Positions 18,715 to 28,144 of a DNA stretch of 64,000 nucleotides are shown here, one piece after another (within the stretch, counting starts at the first letter, position 1; the number at the start of each line of letters is the position of its first letter). Source of the stretch: Paenibacillus sp. FSL R5-0912 (lineage in GTDB: Bacteria > Bacillota > Bacilli > Paenibacillales > Paenibacillaceae); contig NZ_CP009282.1 in the NCBI RefSeq assembly GCF_000758605.1, positions 3,224,001-3,288,000 of the forward strand, given 5' to 3'. The notes beneath the pieces are model-generated. The model saw nothing but the letters and a program-made list of their open reading frames with translations. It was not told the origin of the DNA and searched no databases. A program made the position numbers and the translations under genes.

Positions 18715-21700
18715 ATGATTACCAGACACAAGGCTTCTGTGAAAAGGACATTCCTGCTGTACAGTCTGATTCTTGCGCTATGTGTGGGCCAGCTGGCGTT
18801 ATTCCCGGCAGTGGGGGCAGCGGCAGGCAATCTGGCTCAAGGCAAGACGATTACCGCTAGCTCGGTCGGTGATGTGTATGTGGCAGCGAACGCCAATGAC
18901 AGCAACCAGGGGACGTATTGGGAGAGTGCCAGCAATGCTTTTCCGCAATGGATCAAGGTCGATCTAGGCTCCAGCAGCAGCGTCAATCAGGTTGTACTCA
19001 AGCTGCCGTCAGCCTGGGAAGCAAGAATACAGACATTGTCCGTTCAAGGCAGTACGGAGGATGCTTCTTACAGCAACCTGGCTGCATCAGCGGCCTACAG
19101 CTTCAATCCTTCCAGCGGCTCTAACACAGTCACAGTTAATTTCACTGCTGCAACAGCCCGTTATATTAAAATAACCTTCACGGCCAACACCGGCTGGCCT
19201 GCTGCGCAGCTATCCGAACTCGAGGTGTACGGAACTGCGGTTTCTACACCGGGAACTTATGAAGCGGAAGCTGCCGCCTTGTCTGGCGGGGCCAAAACCA
19301 ACACAGATCACACCGGCTATACCGGGTCGGCATTTGTTGATGGTTATCTTGCCCAAGGAGCAGCGACAACGTTCACCGTTTCGGCTGCATCTGCTGGCAA
19401 CTACAGCGCAGCGCTGCGGTATGCCAATGCCTCCGGCAGCACCAGGACGCTGAGTGTCTATGTGAACGGTATCAAGATCAAGCAGACCTCGCTTGCTAAT
19501 CTGGCCAACTGGGATACCTGGTCTACACAGGCAGAAATCCTGGCGTTAAATGCCGGAATTAACACGATTGCCTACAAATACGATGCGTCCGACTCCGGCA
19601 ACGTGAATCTGGATCAGCTGGTCCTGACCGTCTCAGCGGCACCGACCGCTACAGCTACACCCGTTCCGACGGTGGCACCAACGATAGCCCCGACAGCCAC
19701 ACCGGTGCCAACGGCAACAGTAGCACCAACGGCTTCTCCTACAGTAGCACCAACGGCCACGCCGGCTCCAACCCCAACTGTCACACCAACGCCTTCGCCA
19801 ACTGCCTCGCCGACGGCCTCCCCAAGCGTGGGTCCTGGCTCGAACCTGGCAATCGGCAAAGCGGTTAATGCCTCATCTTCAGTCTTTACATTTGTACCCG
19901 CTAACGCCAATGACGGAGATGTGACTACGTACTGGGAAGGAGCGGGCGGAAGCTATCCGAATACACTGACTGTGAACCTTGGCGCGAACGCCAATGTAAC
20001 CTCGGTAATTGTGAAGCTCAATCCGGCTGCGGCCTGGGCTACCCGTACCCAAACCATTCAGGTACTGGGTCATAACCAGTCTACAGGAACCTTCACGAGT
20101 CTGGTGCCGGCCACGGTGTATACCTTTAACCCGGCCAGCGGCAACTCCGTGACCATTCCAGTAACAGCAACGGCCAGCGAGCTGCAGCTGAAATTCACCG
20201 CGAACTCCGGTTCAAGCGCCGGACAAGTAGCTGAATTTCAGATCATCGGCACACCGGCTGCGAATCCGGATCTGATGGTAACGGCAATGTCCTGGAGCCC
20301 TTCCGCTCCGGTAGAGACCGATGTCATCACGCTGAATGCTACCGTCAAGAATACCGGGTCTGCTTCAGCGGCAACAACAAACGTCAGCTTCTATCTAGGT
20401 ACCACGCTTGCCGGGACAGCACCAGTCGGTGCACTGGCTGCAGGTGCTTCGGCCACAGTATCGCTGAACATCGGTGCCAAAGATGCCGCAACCTATGCAT
20501 TAACTGCAAAGGTAGACGAGAACAACACCGTCATTGAGCTGAATGAAGGGAATAACAGCTACTCGAATCCCGCATCGCTTACCGTAAATCCCGTATCCAG
20601 CTCGGATCTGATCGCTTCTCCGGTCAGCTGGTCGCCGGGGAATCCGGCTGGCGGGAATACGGTGAGCTTCTCCGTTGCTATTAAGAATCAGGGAACGGCA
20701 GCCTCGGCCAGTGGTGCACATAACATCACATTGACTTTGACTGATGCGACCACCGGTGCGGTAATCAAAACGCTGACCGGTGCTTATAACGGTGTCATTG
20801 CCAGCGGAAGCACTACAGCCCCGGTTACTCTTGGAACCTGGACCGCAGCGAACGGGAAGTATAATGTAAAAACTGAAATTGCCGCAGACGCGAATGAACT
20901 GGCAGTGAAACGGGCCAACAATATCCAGAATCATTCGCTGTACATCGGACGCGGGGCCAATATGCCTTATGACATGTATGAAGCGGAGGACGGGGTTGTC
21001 GGGGGCGGAGCGGTCAAGCTGAATCCGAACCGCAATATCGGCGATCTTGCCGGTGAAGCCTCGGGCAGAAGAGCAGTCACATTGAACACAACGGGCAGCT
21101 ATGTTGAATTCACCACCAAAGCCAGCACCAACACGCTTGTTACCCGTTTCTCGATTCCGGACTCGGCAAGCGGTGACGGAACAACCGCTACACTTAATAT
21201 CTATGTGAACGGCGTATTCAACAAAGCCATCACGCTGAACTCCAAATACGCCTGGCTGTATGGCTCAGAGATCAGCCCGGGCAATTCGCCAAGCGCCGGC
21301 TCTCCGCGCCACATTTATGATGAAGCGAATATTATGTTCGACAGCACTATTCCGGCGGGCAGCACAATCAGACTTCAGAAGGACGCAGCCAACACTTCAC
21401 AGTATGCAATTGACTTCGTCAGCCTGGAGCAGGTAGCGCCGATCGCCAATCCGGACCCGGCCAAATATACGGTTCCGCTTGGTTTCACGCACCAGGACGT
21501 GCAGAATGCGATTGATAAGGTCCGTATGGATACGACTGGTAACCTCACAGGTGTATATCTTCCGGCCGGATCGTATGAAACCTCGAACAAGTTCCAGGTC
21601 TACGGCAAAGCGATTAAAATTGTCGGAGCCGGACCCTGGTATACGCGGTTCTATGCGCCGGTCAACCAGTCCAATACGGATGTTGGCTTCAGGGCTGCCG

Positions 21701-22632
21701 ATTCAGCGAATGGATCAACCTTCTCAGGTTTTGCCTATTTCGGCAACTATACCTCACGCATTGACGGTCCCGGCAAAGTGTTCGACTTCTCCAATGTAGC
21801 GAACATTACGATCGACAACATCTGGACCGAACATCAGGTATGTATGTACTGGGGGGCGAATACCGACTACATGGTGATCCGAAACTCCCGTATCCGTAAC
21901 ACCTTCGCCGATGGCATTAATATGACCAACGGCAGCACGAACAACCTCGTGTCCAACAACGAAGCCCGGGCTACCGGAGATGACAGCTTCGCGCTGTTCT
22001 CGGCAATCGATTCTGGCGGCTCGGACATGAAGGACAATGTATACGAGAATCTGACCTCAATCCTGACCTGGCGTGCAGCCGGTGTAGCCGTCTATGGAGG
22101 TTACGCCAACACCTTCCGCAACATCTATATTGCGGATACACTCTGCTATTCGGGGATTACGATCAGCTCACTGGACTTCGGGTATGCCATGAACGGCTTC
22201 GGCGCATCGCCGACTACGAATTTCCAGAACATCTCAGTCGTCCGGGCGGGCGGACATTTCTGGGGCTCACAGACCTTCCCGGCTATCTGGGTATTCTCCG
22301 CCTCTAAGGTGTTCCAGGGCATCCGCGTCAGTGATGTGGATATCATTGATCCGACCTATCACGGGATTATGTTCCAGACCAACTATGTCGGCAATTCGCC
22401 GCAATTCCCTGTAGCGGACACGATTTTTACGAATGTCACGATATCCGGCGCGCAAAAGAGCGGCGATGCCTTCGACTCCAAGTCCGGAGTCGGTATCTGG
22501 GCCAACGAATCGGCTGAACCCGGCCAAGGCCCGGCGGTAGGTAACGTTGTCTTCAACAACTTGAAGATCCTGAACACTGTAACGCCTATTAAAAATACCA
22601 CGTCAACGTTTACGATTACGGTGAATCCGTAG
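18715..22632 (+). CDS. Modular secreted GH87 alpha-1,3-glucanase (mycodextranase/mutanase-like)
   Basis: Start at ATG 18715 behind TAGGAGGTGG; translation begins with a signal peptide (KRTFLLYSLILALCVGQLAL … AAA). 1305 aa. Domains in order: F5/8-type C module ~36-178, CBM6/35-like ~181-306 (YEAEAAALSGGAKTN), Thr/Pro repeats ~308-370, second F5/8-type C ~376-515, two CARDB-like beta modules ~517-620 and ~628-745, a further CBM-like module from ~754 (YEAEDGVVGGGAVKLN), and a right-handed beta-helix from ~920. The helix carries the GH87 catalytic region: NTFADGINMTNGSTN and EARATGDDSFALFSA, supplying the Asp triad known for Agl-KA-type enzymes. Acts outside the cell on fungal or dental alpha-1,3-glucan. 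Monocistronic. Confidence 0.9.
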   Translation: MITRHKASVKRTFLLYSLILALCVGQLALFPAVGAAAGNLAQGKTITASSVGDVYVAANANDSNQGTYWESASNAFPQWIKVDLGSSSSVNQVVLKLPSAWEARIQTLSVQGSTEDASYSNLAASAAYSFNPSSGSNTVTVNFTAATARYIKITFTANTGWPAAQLSELEVYGTAVSTPGTYEAEAAALSGGAKTNTDHTGYTGSAFVDGYLAQGAATTFTVSAASAGNYSAALRYANASGSTRTLSVYVNGIKIKQTSLANLANWDTWSTQAEILALNAGINTIAYKYDASDSGNVNLDQLVLTVSAAPTATATPVPTVAPTIAPTATPVPTATVAPTASPTVAPTATPAPTPTVTPTPSPTASPTASPSVGPGSNLAIGKAVNASSSVFTFVPANANDGDVTTYWEGAGGSYPNTLTVNLGANANVTSVIVKLNPAAAWATRTQTIQVLGHNQSTGTFTSLVPATVYTFNPASGNSVTIPVTATASELQLKFTANSGSSAGQVAEFQIIGTPAANPDLMVTAMSWSPSAPVETDVITLNATVKNTGSASAATTNVSFYLGTTLAGTAPVGALAAGASATVSLNIGAKDAATYALTAKVDENNTVIELNEGNNSYSNPASLTVNPVSSSDLIASPVSWSPGNPAGGNTVSFSVAIKNQGTAASASGAHNITLTLTDATTGAVIKTLTGAYNGVIASGSTTAPVTLGTWTAANGKYNVKTEIAADANELAVKRANNIQNHSLYIGRGANMPYDMYEAEDGVVGGGAVKLNPNRNIGDLAGEASGRRAVTLNTTGSYVEFTTKASTNTLVTRFSIPDSASGDGTTATLNIYVNGVFNKAITLNSKYAWLYGSEISPGNSPSAGSPRHIYDEANIMFDSTIPAGSTIRLQKDAANTSQYAIDFVSLEQVAPIANPDPAKYTVPLGFTHQDVQNAIDKVRMDTTGNLTGVYLPAGSYETSNKFQVYGKAIKIVGAGPWYTRFYAPVNQSNTDVGFRAADSANGSTFSGFAYFGNYTSRIDGPGKVFDFSNVANITIDNIWTEHQVCMYWGANTDYMVIRNSRIRNTFADGINMTNGSTNNLVSNNEARATGDDSFALFSAIDSGGSDMKDNVYENLTSILTWRAAGVAVYGGYANTFRNIYIADTLCYSGITISSLDFGYAMNGFGASPTTNFQNISVVRAGGHFWGSQTFPAIWVFSASKVFQGIRVSDVDIIDPTYHGIMFQTNYVGNSPQFPVADTIFTNVTISGAQKSGDAFDSKSGVGIWANESAEPGQGPAVGNVVFNNLKILNTVTPIKNTTSTFTITVNP

Positions 22633-22732
22633 GCTGAATAGTATAGCTGATTATTGTATGGCTGATTATTGTATGGCTGAATACTACCCAGCTGCAATAT
22701 GCTAAGCTGCATAATATTCAGCATGCTGCAAG

Positions 22733-22762
22733 AACCGCCTCCCGTGTGTCCGGGGGGCGGTT
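22733..22762 (+). terminator. Hairpin terminator after GH87
   Basis: AACCGCCTCCC / GGGGGGCGGTT stem followed by ATTTG. It also abuts the stop codon of the convergent minus-strand gene. Three 15-bp GCTGATTATTGTATG-like tandem units precede it (about 22648-22680). Confidence 0.7.
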
Positions 22763-23120
22763 ATTTGATGTAAGGAGAGTATGGGTCTACTGTTGCATCA
22801 TCTTGATAGTATGATTCAGTTATGAGCCCATTTACTTTGGATGCGAAATTATTCCAGTGAGTATCATATCCAACATTATAGTTCCAGCCGCTTGACCGGA
22901 GCTTCTCAGCTAAATAAATATAATCAGCTCGTTGCTTATCGGTTAGGCTAACTGCCAAGGTTTCGTCACCAACCTTGAACTGTTTCAAGTAATCATGCAG
23001 CTTCCAAAGAACAGCATCCTTATCGTCACCCTCCATTCCTATGTGTAAGATAACTGAATCTATTGCATCATCTAATTTCTGCGTAACTAAGGGTTCGTTA
23101 ATCCAGTCTTCTCTTCTCAT
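22761..23120 (-). CDS. Hypothetical protein, 119 aa
   Basis: Start set at the ATG ending at 23120, where GAGGAGGG stands 7 bases upstream on the minus strand; the open frame extends 12 codons further without a better site. Soluble, acidic, helix-rich (EDWINEPLVTQKLDDAIDS), no Cys motif, no membrane segment. I do not recognise the family; the KLHDYLKQFKVGDETLAVSL stretch suggests a small regulatory or immunity-type protein, but that is a guess. Convergent with the GH87 gene. Confidence 0.65.
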   Translation of the reverse strand: MRREDWINEPLVTQKLDDAIDSVILHIGMEGDDKDAVLWKLHDYLKQFKVGDETLAVSLTDKQRADYIYLAEKLRSSGWNYNVGYDTHWNNFASKVNGLITESYYQDDATVDPYSPYIK

Positions 23121-23390
23121 ACATTCCCTCCTCTGATTTTCACCATAATACCACATATTGGAATTCGCCTGGTTGCCGGAAATCCTGCATAATCTACAAC
23201 AATTGTCATGTTCATGTCCCCGCCAAGTCTTGGCATCAGCTTTTACCGGAAGTCTGCTGGGTAATATGGATAGAATGTCAGTCCAGCAGCAGCGGCACCA
23301 TCCGCCAAATCGACAGATAGCCTACTGTAGCGATACAATGGATGTTACATCGTGCATGAAGATTAAGACAGGAATAGGGGAGGTATATAT

Positions 23391-24314
23391 ATGACGAAGC
23401 TGGTAGTCAATAATATTACAGAGCTGATCGGCGGAACGCCGGTGGTACGCTTGAACCGAATTACCGGACCGGAGGATGCGGAGCTGTATGTGAAGCTGGA
23501 GATGTTCAATCCCAGCGGCAGTGTTAAGGACCGGGCCGCGTACAATCTAATCCTGCAGGCGGAGCTGGACGGGCGGCTGCAGCCCGGCGGGACGATCATC
23601 GAGCCGACGAGCGGCAATACCGGCATCGGTCTGGCGATGAACGCGGCGGCGAAAGGATATAAGGCAATCCTGATCATGCCTGATAATATGACGAAGGAAC
23701 GGATCAATATCCTGAAGGCCTACGGCGCGGAGGTGGTGCTGACGCCGGCGGCGGAGCGGATGCCGGGCGCAATTGCCAAGGCAGTAGAGCTGGGCAAGGA
23801 AATTGCCGGGAGCTTCATCCCTCAGCAGTTCGAGAACAAGGCGAATCCGGACATCCACCGCATCACCACCGCTCCGGAAATTTTGGAGCAGATGGAAGGC
23901 CGGCTGGACGTATTCGTTGCTACATCTGGAACAGGCGGCACGATTACCGGCACAGGAGAGGCGCTGCGTGAGCAGCTGCCGGAGCTCCGCGTGGTTGTCG
24001 TGGAGCCTCAAGGCTCACCAGTGCTCTCCGGCGGCAAGCCCGGACCGCATAAGCTGGTGGGCACCAGCCCCGGATTCGTGCCGGCGATTCTGAATACCGG
24101 CATCTATAATGAGATTGTGCAGGTATCCGATGAAGATGCACTGGATATGGTAAGGAGGTTGGCCAGTACCGAAGGGATCCTGATTGGTCCTTCCGGCGGA
24201 GCAGCAGTATGGACAGCCTTGCAGGAAGCCCGGCGCCACGGCCGCGGCAAGCGGGTGTTGTGCATTGCTCCCGATACTGGTGAACGATATCTTAGTATGG
24301 GGATATTCGAATAA
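23391..24314 (+). CDS. cysK: Cysteine synthase (O-acetylserine sulfhydrylase)
   Basis: 307 aa, RBS AGGGGAGG. PLP enzyme of fold type II: the lysine that holds PLP is in NPSGSVKDRAA (residue ~46), the phosphate- and substrate-binding loop is PTSGNTGIG (~70), and TSGTGGTITG (~175) binds PLP phosphate. Makes cysteine from O-acetylserine and sulfide in the cytoplasm. Length and motifs match CysK. The 270-base leader has no S-box or T-box that I can see. A lipoprotein gene follows 18 bases later. Confidence 0.93.
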   Translation: MTKLVVNNITELIGGTPVVRLNRITGPEDAELYVKLEMFNPSGSVKDRAAYNLILQAELDGRLQPGGTIIEPTSGNTGIGLAMNAAAKGYKAILIMPDNMTKERINILKAYGAEVVLTPAAERMPGAIAKAVELGKEIAGSFIPQQFENKANPDIHRITTAPEILEQMEGRLDVFVATSGTGGTITGTGEALREQLPELRVVVVEPQGSPVLSGGKPGPHKLVGTSPGFVPAILNTGIYNEIVQVSDEDALDMVRRLASTEGILIGPSGGAAVWTALQEARRHGRGKRVLCIAPDTGERYLSMGIFE

Positions 24315-24332
24315 CCCACTGGAGGGGACCCT

Positions 24333-25358
24333 ATGAATCGCGTGAAGAGAAGTTCCCGGCACCGGCTGAAAGCTGCCGGATTGATGATTCTTACGGCGGC
24401 GCTAATCTCAAGCTTGTCCGGCTGTTCGCGGCCGGGCGGTACCGACAATTCAGGCGGTGCAGAATCTTCGGCCATGCCATCACCTCCGGTGGCGCAGAGT
24501 CCGTCGCCTGTCCAGCAGCAGACCGCCGTCCCGCAAACGGCGGACCCTACTGCAGCCGCCGCGGGTACCGAGTCGCCTGCCCTGGCGGCATTCCTCGATC
24601 CCGCCAAGCTGCAGCCTGTATTCGGCTTCGCCGACGAGACCGGGAGTCATATTCTTGTGACCACGCAGGAAGAGGGAAGCGGGGAGCAGATGGAATCCCT
24701 GAATACCGCTATCGGCAACGGAGGCCAGGTGCTGGCTGTGAAGTTCGAGAAGCGGCAAGCGGGGAGTGAGAACAGCAATGGCCGGGAGCTGGCGAATAAT
24801 TTCGCTAATCTGGCCGGATTTGTCTACACGATAGAGAGCGGCGCTGCGAAGCCGGATGAAACCTATTATCTGGCTGATTCCGCCCTCTTCCCTCCGGCTG
24901 CCTTGCTGGAGCTTCAACCGGCTGACCCGGCTGCTCCGCAGCTTGCCGCCGGAGATCCCGTGCGCAAGAGCATAGCTGCCGTTAAGCACCGGGAGATTCA
25001 GTCCGCCTGGAAGCTGGCTGATCTGGCCCAGATTAGGGAGCTGTATCTGATTCAATTCACAAGGCAGGATAAGGATATGCTGTTCAGTCTTGTCCTGAAT
25101 GAAGACGGTAAGCTCAGCTTCATGGATTATCCTGCGCTTATTGAGAACGATGAATATTCGGTCTGGCGTGTCGATGACGGCGGGGAGATGCGGCGGGAGA
25201 TGTTCTCGTTATTGTTTGCTGCACAGTCGGCAGACGGATTGCTGCTTGGCCTGAACTGGTGGGGAGCGGAGGGTGTGAACTCCTTTTTCCTGCTGCAGCA
25301 AGGCAATGCCTTCAAAGAACTGGAGATCCAGTACGGCCGGTACACCTCTCCTATATAA
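24333..25358 (+). CDS. Lipoprotein of unknown function
   Basis: 341 aa, RBS GGAGGGG. Signal peptide and lipobox LSGC (Cys at ~31), then a ~65-residue Pro/Ser/Gln/Ala-rich tether (SPPVAQSPSPVQQQTAVP) and a ~240-residue extracytoplasmic domain with no motif known to me. Follows cysK by 18 bases and may be co-transcribed; a functional link is not evident. Ended by the hairpin at 25386. Confidence 0.8.
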   Translation: MNRVKRSSRHRLKAAGLMILTAALISSLSGCSRPGGTDNSGGAESSAMPSPPVAQSPSPVQQQTAVPQTADPTAAAAGTESPALAAFLDPAKLQPVFGFADETGSHILVTTQEEGSGEQMESLNTAIGNGGQVLAVKFEKRQAGSENSNGRELANNFANLAGFVYTIESGAAKPDETYYLADSALFPPAALLELQPADPAAPQLAAGDPVRKSIAAVKHREIQSAWKLADLAQIRELYLIQFTRQDKDMLFSLVLNEDGKLSFMDYPALIENDEYSVWRVDDGGEMRREMFSLLFAAQSADGLLLGLNWWGAEGVNSFFLLQQGNAFKELEIQYGRYTSPI

Positions 25359-25385
25359 GGCGGGATATAGATTCTTAACGATGAC

Positions 25386-25424
25386 AAAGGCTCCCGGTCA
25401 CCTTTTGGTGACAGAGGAGCCTTT
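25386..25424. terminator. Hairpin between convergent genes
   Basis: AAAGGCTCC-CG-GTCACC-TTTT-GGTGAC-AGA-GGAGCCTTT, a strong double-stem hairpin. It would end the lipoprotein transcript. The last codons of the minus-strand VanZ-like gene are encoded inside it. Confidence 0.75.
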
Positions 25425-26006
25425 GCCGGTTATAACAGGAGGATTAGACTTCGTATCATAGATGATCCTTCTATTGTCCGCTGGTGCGGGGTCGTCCTTA
25501 TTGGCAGCACTGCCTTTTCCGCTTGGCTTAAATGCCTTCATCACAGGCCGGAACAGGATATACCCCAGCAGCCCGCCGAAGGTATTCAGAATGAGATCGT
25601 CCACATCAAAGGTTCCGATGTAGAATACCGCCTGCGCACATTCAAGCACCGCACTTAATGCCAAAGAGCGCAGCAGGACACCGGTGAAGGAGCCGCCGCC
25701 TTTTCCATTCGGGGACAGTAGCACAAGGAATATGCCATAAGGGATAAACAAGGCAATATTTCCCGCGAAATTAAGCATGGTAGTAGGTGTGAGATGATGA
25801 TACGTATTGGACAGGGTAGCGAGCGGAACAAAGTTTCCTGTGCGCAGACTGCCGGCAATGTTATCCGGGCTGCGCTGCAGCTGCTGCCAGAGAAAGCTGA
25901 AGTTAATCGAACCAAACTTGAATAAGATGATTTTGAATAGTACATAGATGTATACGGCGAAAAGTGCCTGCAACCCGTATATTCTCAGTTTGTGTGCCGG
26001 ATTCAT
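25398..26006 (-). CDS. VanZ-family membrane protein
   Basis: 202 aa. Five or so membrane segments; the VanZ pattern is visible in NFVPLATLSNTYHH (~60-75), NFAGNIALFIPYGIFLVLL and ECAQAVFYIGTFDVDDLILNTFGGLLGY (Asp-rich start of the last helix). VanZ proteins give low-level glycopeptide (teicoplanin) tolerance by an unclear mechanism. A ~50-residue charged cytoplasmic tail follows the last helix and is read partly through the hairpin at 25386-25424, longer than is usual. Last gene of the van-like minus-strand cluster. Confidence 0.85.
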   Translation of the reverse strand: MNPAHKLRIYGLQALFAVYIYVLFKIILFKFGSINFSFLWQQLQRSPDNIAGSLRTGNFVPLATLSNTYHHLTPTTMLNFAGNIALFIPYGIFLVLLSPNGKGGGSFTGVLLRSLALSAVLECAQAVFYIGTFDVDDLILNTFGGLLGYILFRPVMKAFKPSGKGSAANKDDPAPADNRRIIYDTKSNPPVITGKGSSVTKR

Positions 26007-26053
26007 TCCGCATCACCGCCTTCTCTAGGTTATATTGTTATATGGCCTGGCTG

Positions 26054-26911
26054 TTATGGATATACCGTCATAATAACGCCATCGATATTATTGCCTGAGA
26101 ACTCCACATGCCGGCCTTCAGGGGTAGGAACCGGAGTATTTCCAGAGACCGCTATATAGGAAATCTGATATTCTGTATCGTTAACGGTAGCGGTAATCGT
26201 CTCCTGCTGCTTCAGATAATCCAGGTATTCTTCCAGGGTGAAATGCTTATCCCGCATAATGATGCTGTGCGGCAGGCCGACATAACGGAAATGCCAAGGC
26301 TCATACTGGATGCCGGTAATATCCGTCTTATCTTCAGGATAGCGCAGGATAAATCCGTAATCCCAGGCGTTGTCACGAAGCCATTGCCCTTCCGGAGCCT
26401 GGCTCATCGCCATCTGCGAGGAGCCGATATCAAGTGACAAGCCCAGGTTATGCTCGCTATGGCCCGGTGGAAGGGCATATTCGGCTCCCTTCTCCTCATA
26501 GAGCTGCTTCTGCTCCGAGTTGTTCCGGTATCCGCTGCTGATCAGGAAATTCTGGACGCCCTGCCCGGCTGCAGCTCCTATCATAATCGAGAACTGCTCC
26601 GCTACCTGCTCGGAGAGCATCGTCTTGTTGTCCAGCAGACCATAGCCTTCGGTCAGCTCCTGATGCTCAGACAGATTCACAATATCTTTACTGACTCCCG
26701 GTTTATGTACAGGGTATTCTTTGTTGACGAGCAGCAGATTGCCCTGATGAACCCTGCTTTTAGGGATAACCGTCAGATTCTTGGAGCCGTGGTCCGTAAC
26801 GACTTGAACGATTGGGGTGTCCTGTCCGGGGACAACAGCTTCTCTGCCTTGGTGCACCCACTCCAATCCAAGCAAACCGGCAAGAACAACCCAAAAAAAC
26901 CACTTCTTCAT
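26054..26911 (-). CDS. VanY-like D,D-carboxypeptidase
   Basis: 285 aa. An N-terminal membrane anchor or signal (WFFWVVLAGLLGLEWVHQG) is followed by the peptidase domain of the VanY family: SSGYRNNSEQKQLYEE, the zinc ligands in GHSEHNLGLSLDIG, and the catalytic Glu-His in YEPWHFRYVG. Removes the terminal D-Ala of peptidoglycan stem peptides outside the membrane. It lies 135 bases after the sensor kinase and 47 bases before vanZ-like. The intervening AT-rich stretch may hold a VanR-type promoter. Confidence 0.9.
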   Translation of the reverse strand: MKKWFFWVVLAGLLGLEWVHQGREAVVPGQDTPIVQVVTDHGSKNLTVIPKSRVHQGNLLLVNKEYPVHKPGVSKDIVNLSEHQELTEGYGLLDNKTMLSEQVAEQFSIMIGAAAGQGVQNFLISSGYRNNSEQKQLYEEKGAEYALPPGHSEHNLGLSLDIGSSQMAMSQAPEGQWLRDNAWDYGFILRYPEDKTDITGIQYEPWHFRYVGLPHSIIMRDKHFTLEEYLDYLKQQETITATVNDTEYQISYIAVSGNTPVPTPEGRHVEFSGNNIDGVIMTVYP

Positions 26912-27046
26912 TTCATCTTCCTCCTTGGACTCTATGTCTATAAGAATAGGGAAGTGAATTTAAAAAGAAGTGGGGTAAAGATAAAGTTTTTCTTAAAATA
27001 TTAAAATGCAAAGGCATTTCCGCGTAAAATAATTGAATTTAAATCT

Positions 27047-28144
27047 CTACTTGAGCAGACCCGGCAGCCGCACCTCAAAGAGAGTGCGGATCGTGTCACT
27101 CTGGACAGAGATCGTGCCGTGGTGCTGCTCGACGATATTTTTGGCAATGAACAGGCCCAGTCCGGTACTGCCCTCCTGATGGGTCCGCGCCCGGTCGCCG
27201 GTGTAGAACATATCGAAGAGAAAGGGAAGCTCCTCCTCGGGGATGCTATCCCCATAGTTGATCACCTGGACGAGCGCATTCTCTCCCTCCGGGTTGCAGC
27301 GGATATCGACATACTGGCCGTCTTTGCCATAACGTACGGCATTGGTCAACAGGTTCTCGAACACCCGGGCCAGCAGCTCGCCGTCCCCGGATATTCTCAT
27401 CTGCGGAGCCAGCGCAAGGCGGGCAGTCAGCCCGTTGTTCTCCAGCACAGGATACAGCTCATCGTTCAGCTGGACGAGCAGCTCGCTTAGATCAAGCGGA
27501 AGCTTCTGGACGGTCAGCATGCCGTAATTCATCCGGGTAATCTCAAACAGCTCATCAATCAGCTTCTCAAGCCGCTGCGATTTGGTGTAGGCAATCGTTG
27601 TGTAATGCTTAACCTGATCGGCGCTTAACTGCCCGTCCTTCAGCACCAGATCCAGATAACCCAGCACGGAGGTCAGCGGTGTCCGCAGATCATGAGCCAG
27701 ATTGAGCACGAGCTTGTCCTTGCTGTTCTCGGCGAAATCCCCGCGTTCTACAGCCTGCTGCAGCTTATCTTTGGCCAGATTCAAATCGGCGGCAATATCC
27801 TCGAACTCATCGCTGGATGTTATGCTGATGCGGCTCTTGAAATCGCCGTTCGCCAGAAGGCGGATATGCTGGGAGATCTCTTTGAAATAACGGGCATAAG
27901 GCTTGGTGAACAGGAAGAAGAACAGCAGCGCCAGCGGGATGAAGAAGATCAGGAAGAAATTGAGGTCGCCAAATTCAGCGATCATCCAGCGGTAACGGGC
28001 CAGCGTGTCCTCATACTTAACCTGTGAGGTATAGTACATTTGCAGGCTTTTATATAGCACAAAAGTAACAGCGCCCGAGCAGGCCATACTCAGCATCAAC
28101 AGAAAGATCATTTTGAAGCGGAAGCTGCGGAACAGATTAGCCAT
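27047..28144 (-). CDS. VanS-like sensor histidine kinase
   Basis: 365 aa. TM1 (~13-31) and TM2 (~58-75) flank a short extracellular loop, as in VanS and other intramembrane-sensing kinases; HAMP ~76-128. H box NLAHDLRTPLTSVLGYLDL (~150), N box NLLTNAVRYGKDG, G boxes VINYGDSIPEEE and STGLGLFIAKNIVEQHHG. Its ATG overlaps the end of the response regulator by 8 bases. Likely senses cell-wall damage and controls the carboxypeptidase and VanZ-like genes. Confidence 0.92.
   Translation of the reverse strand: MANLFRSFRFKMIFLLMLSMACSGAVTFVLYKSLQMYYTSQVKYEDTLARYRWMIAEFGDLNFFLIFFIPLALLFFFLFTKPYARYFKEISQHIRLLANGDFKSRISITSSDEFEDIAADLNLAKDKLQQAVERGDFAENSKDKLVLNLAHDLRTPLTSVLGYLDLVLKDGQLSADQVKHYTTIAYTKSQRLEKLIDELFEITRMNYGMLTVQKLPLDLSELLVQLNDELYPVLENNGLTARLALAPQMRISGDGELLARVFENLLTNAVRYGKDGQYVDIRCNPEGENALVQVINYGDSIPEEELPFLFDMFYTGDRARTHQEGSTGLGLFIAKNIVEQHHGTISVQSDTIRTLFEVRLPGLLK

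Noticed and set aside
23121..23390. Possible S-box or T-box before cysK
   Set aside because: No K-turn/SAM-pocket pattern or T-box TGG sequence with terminator was seen.
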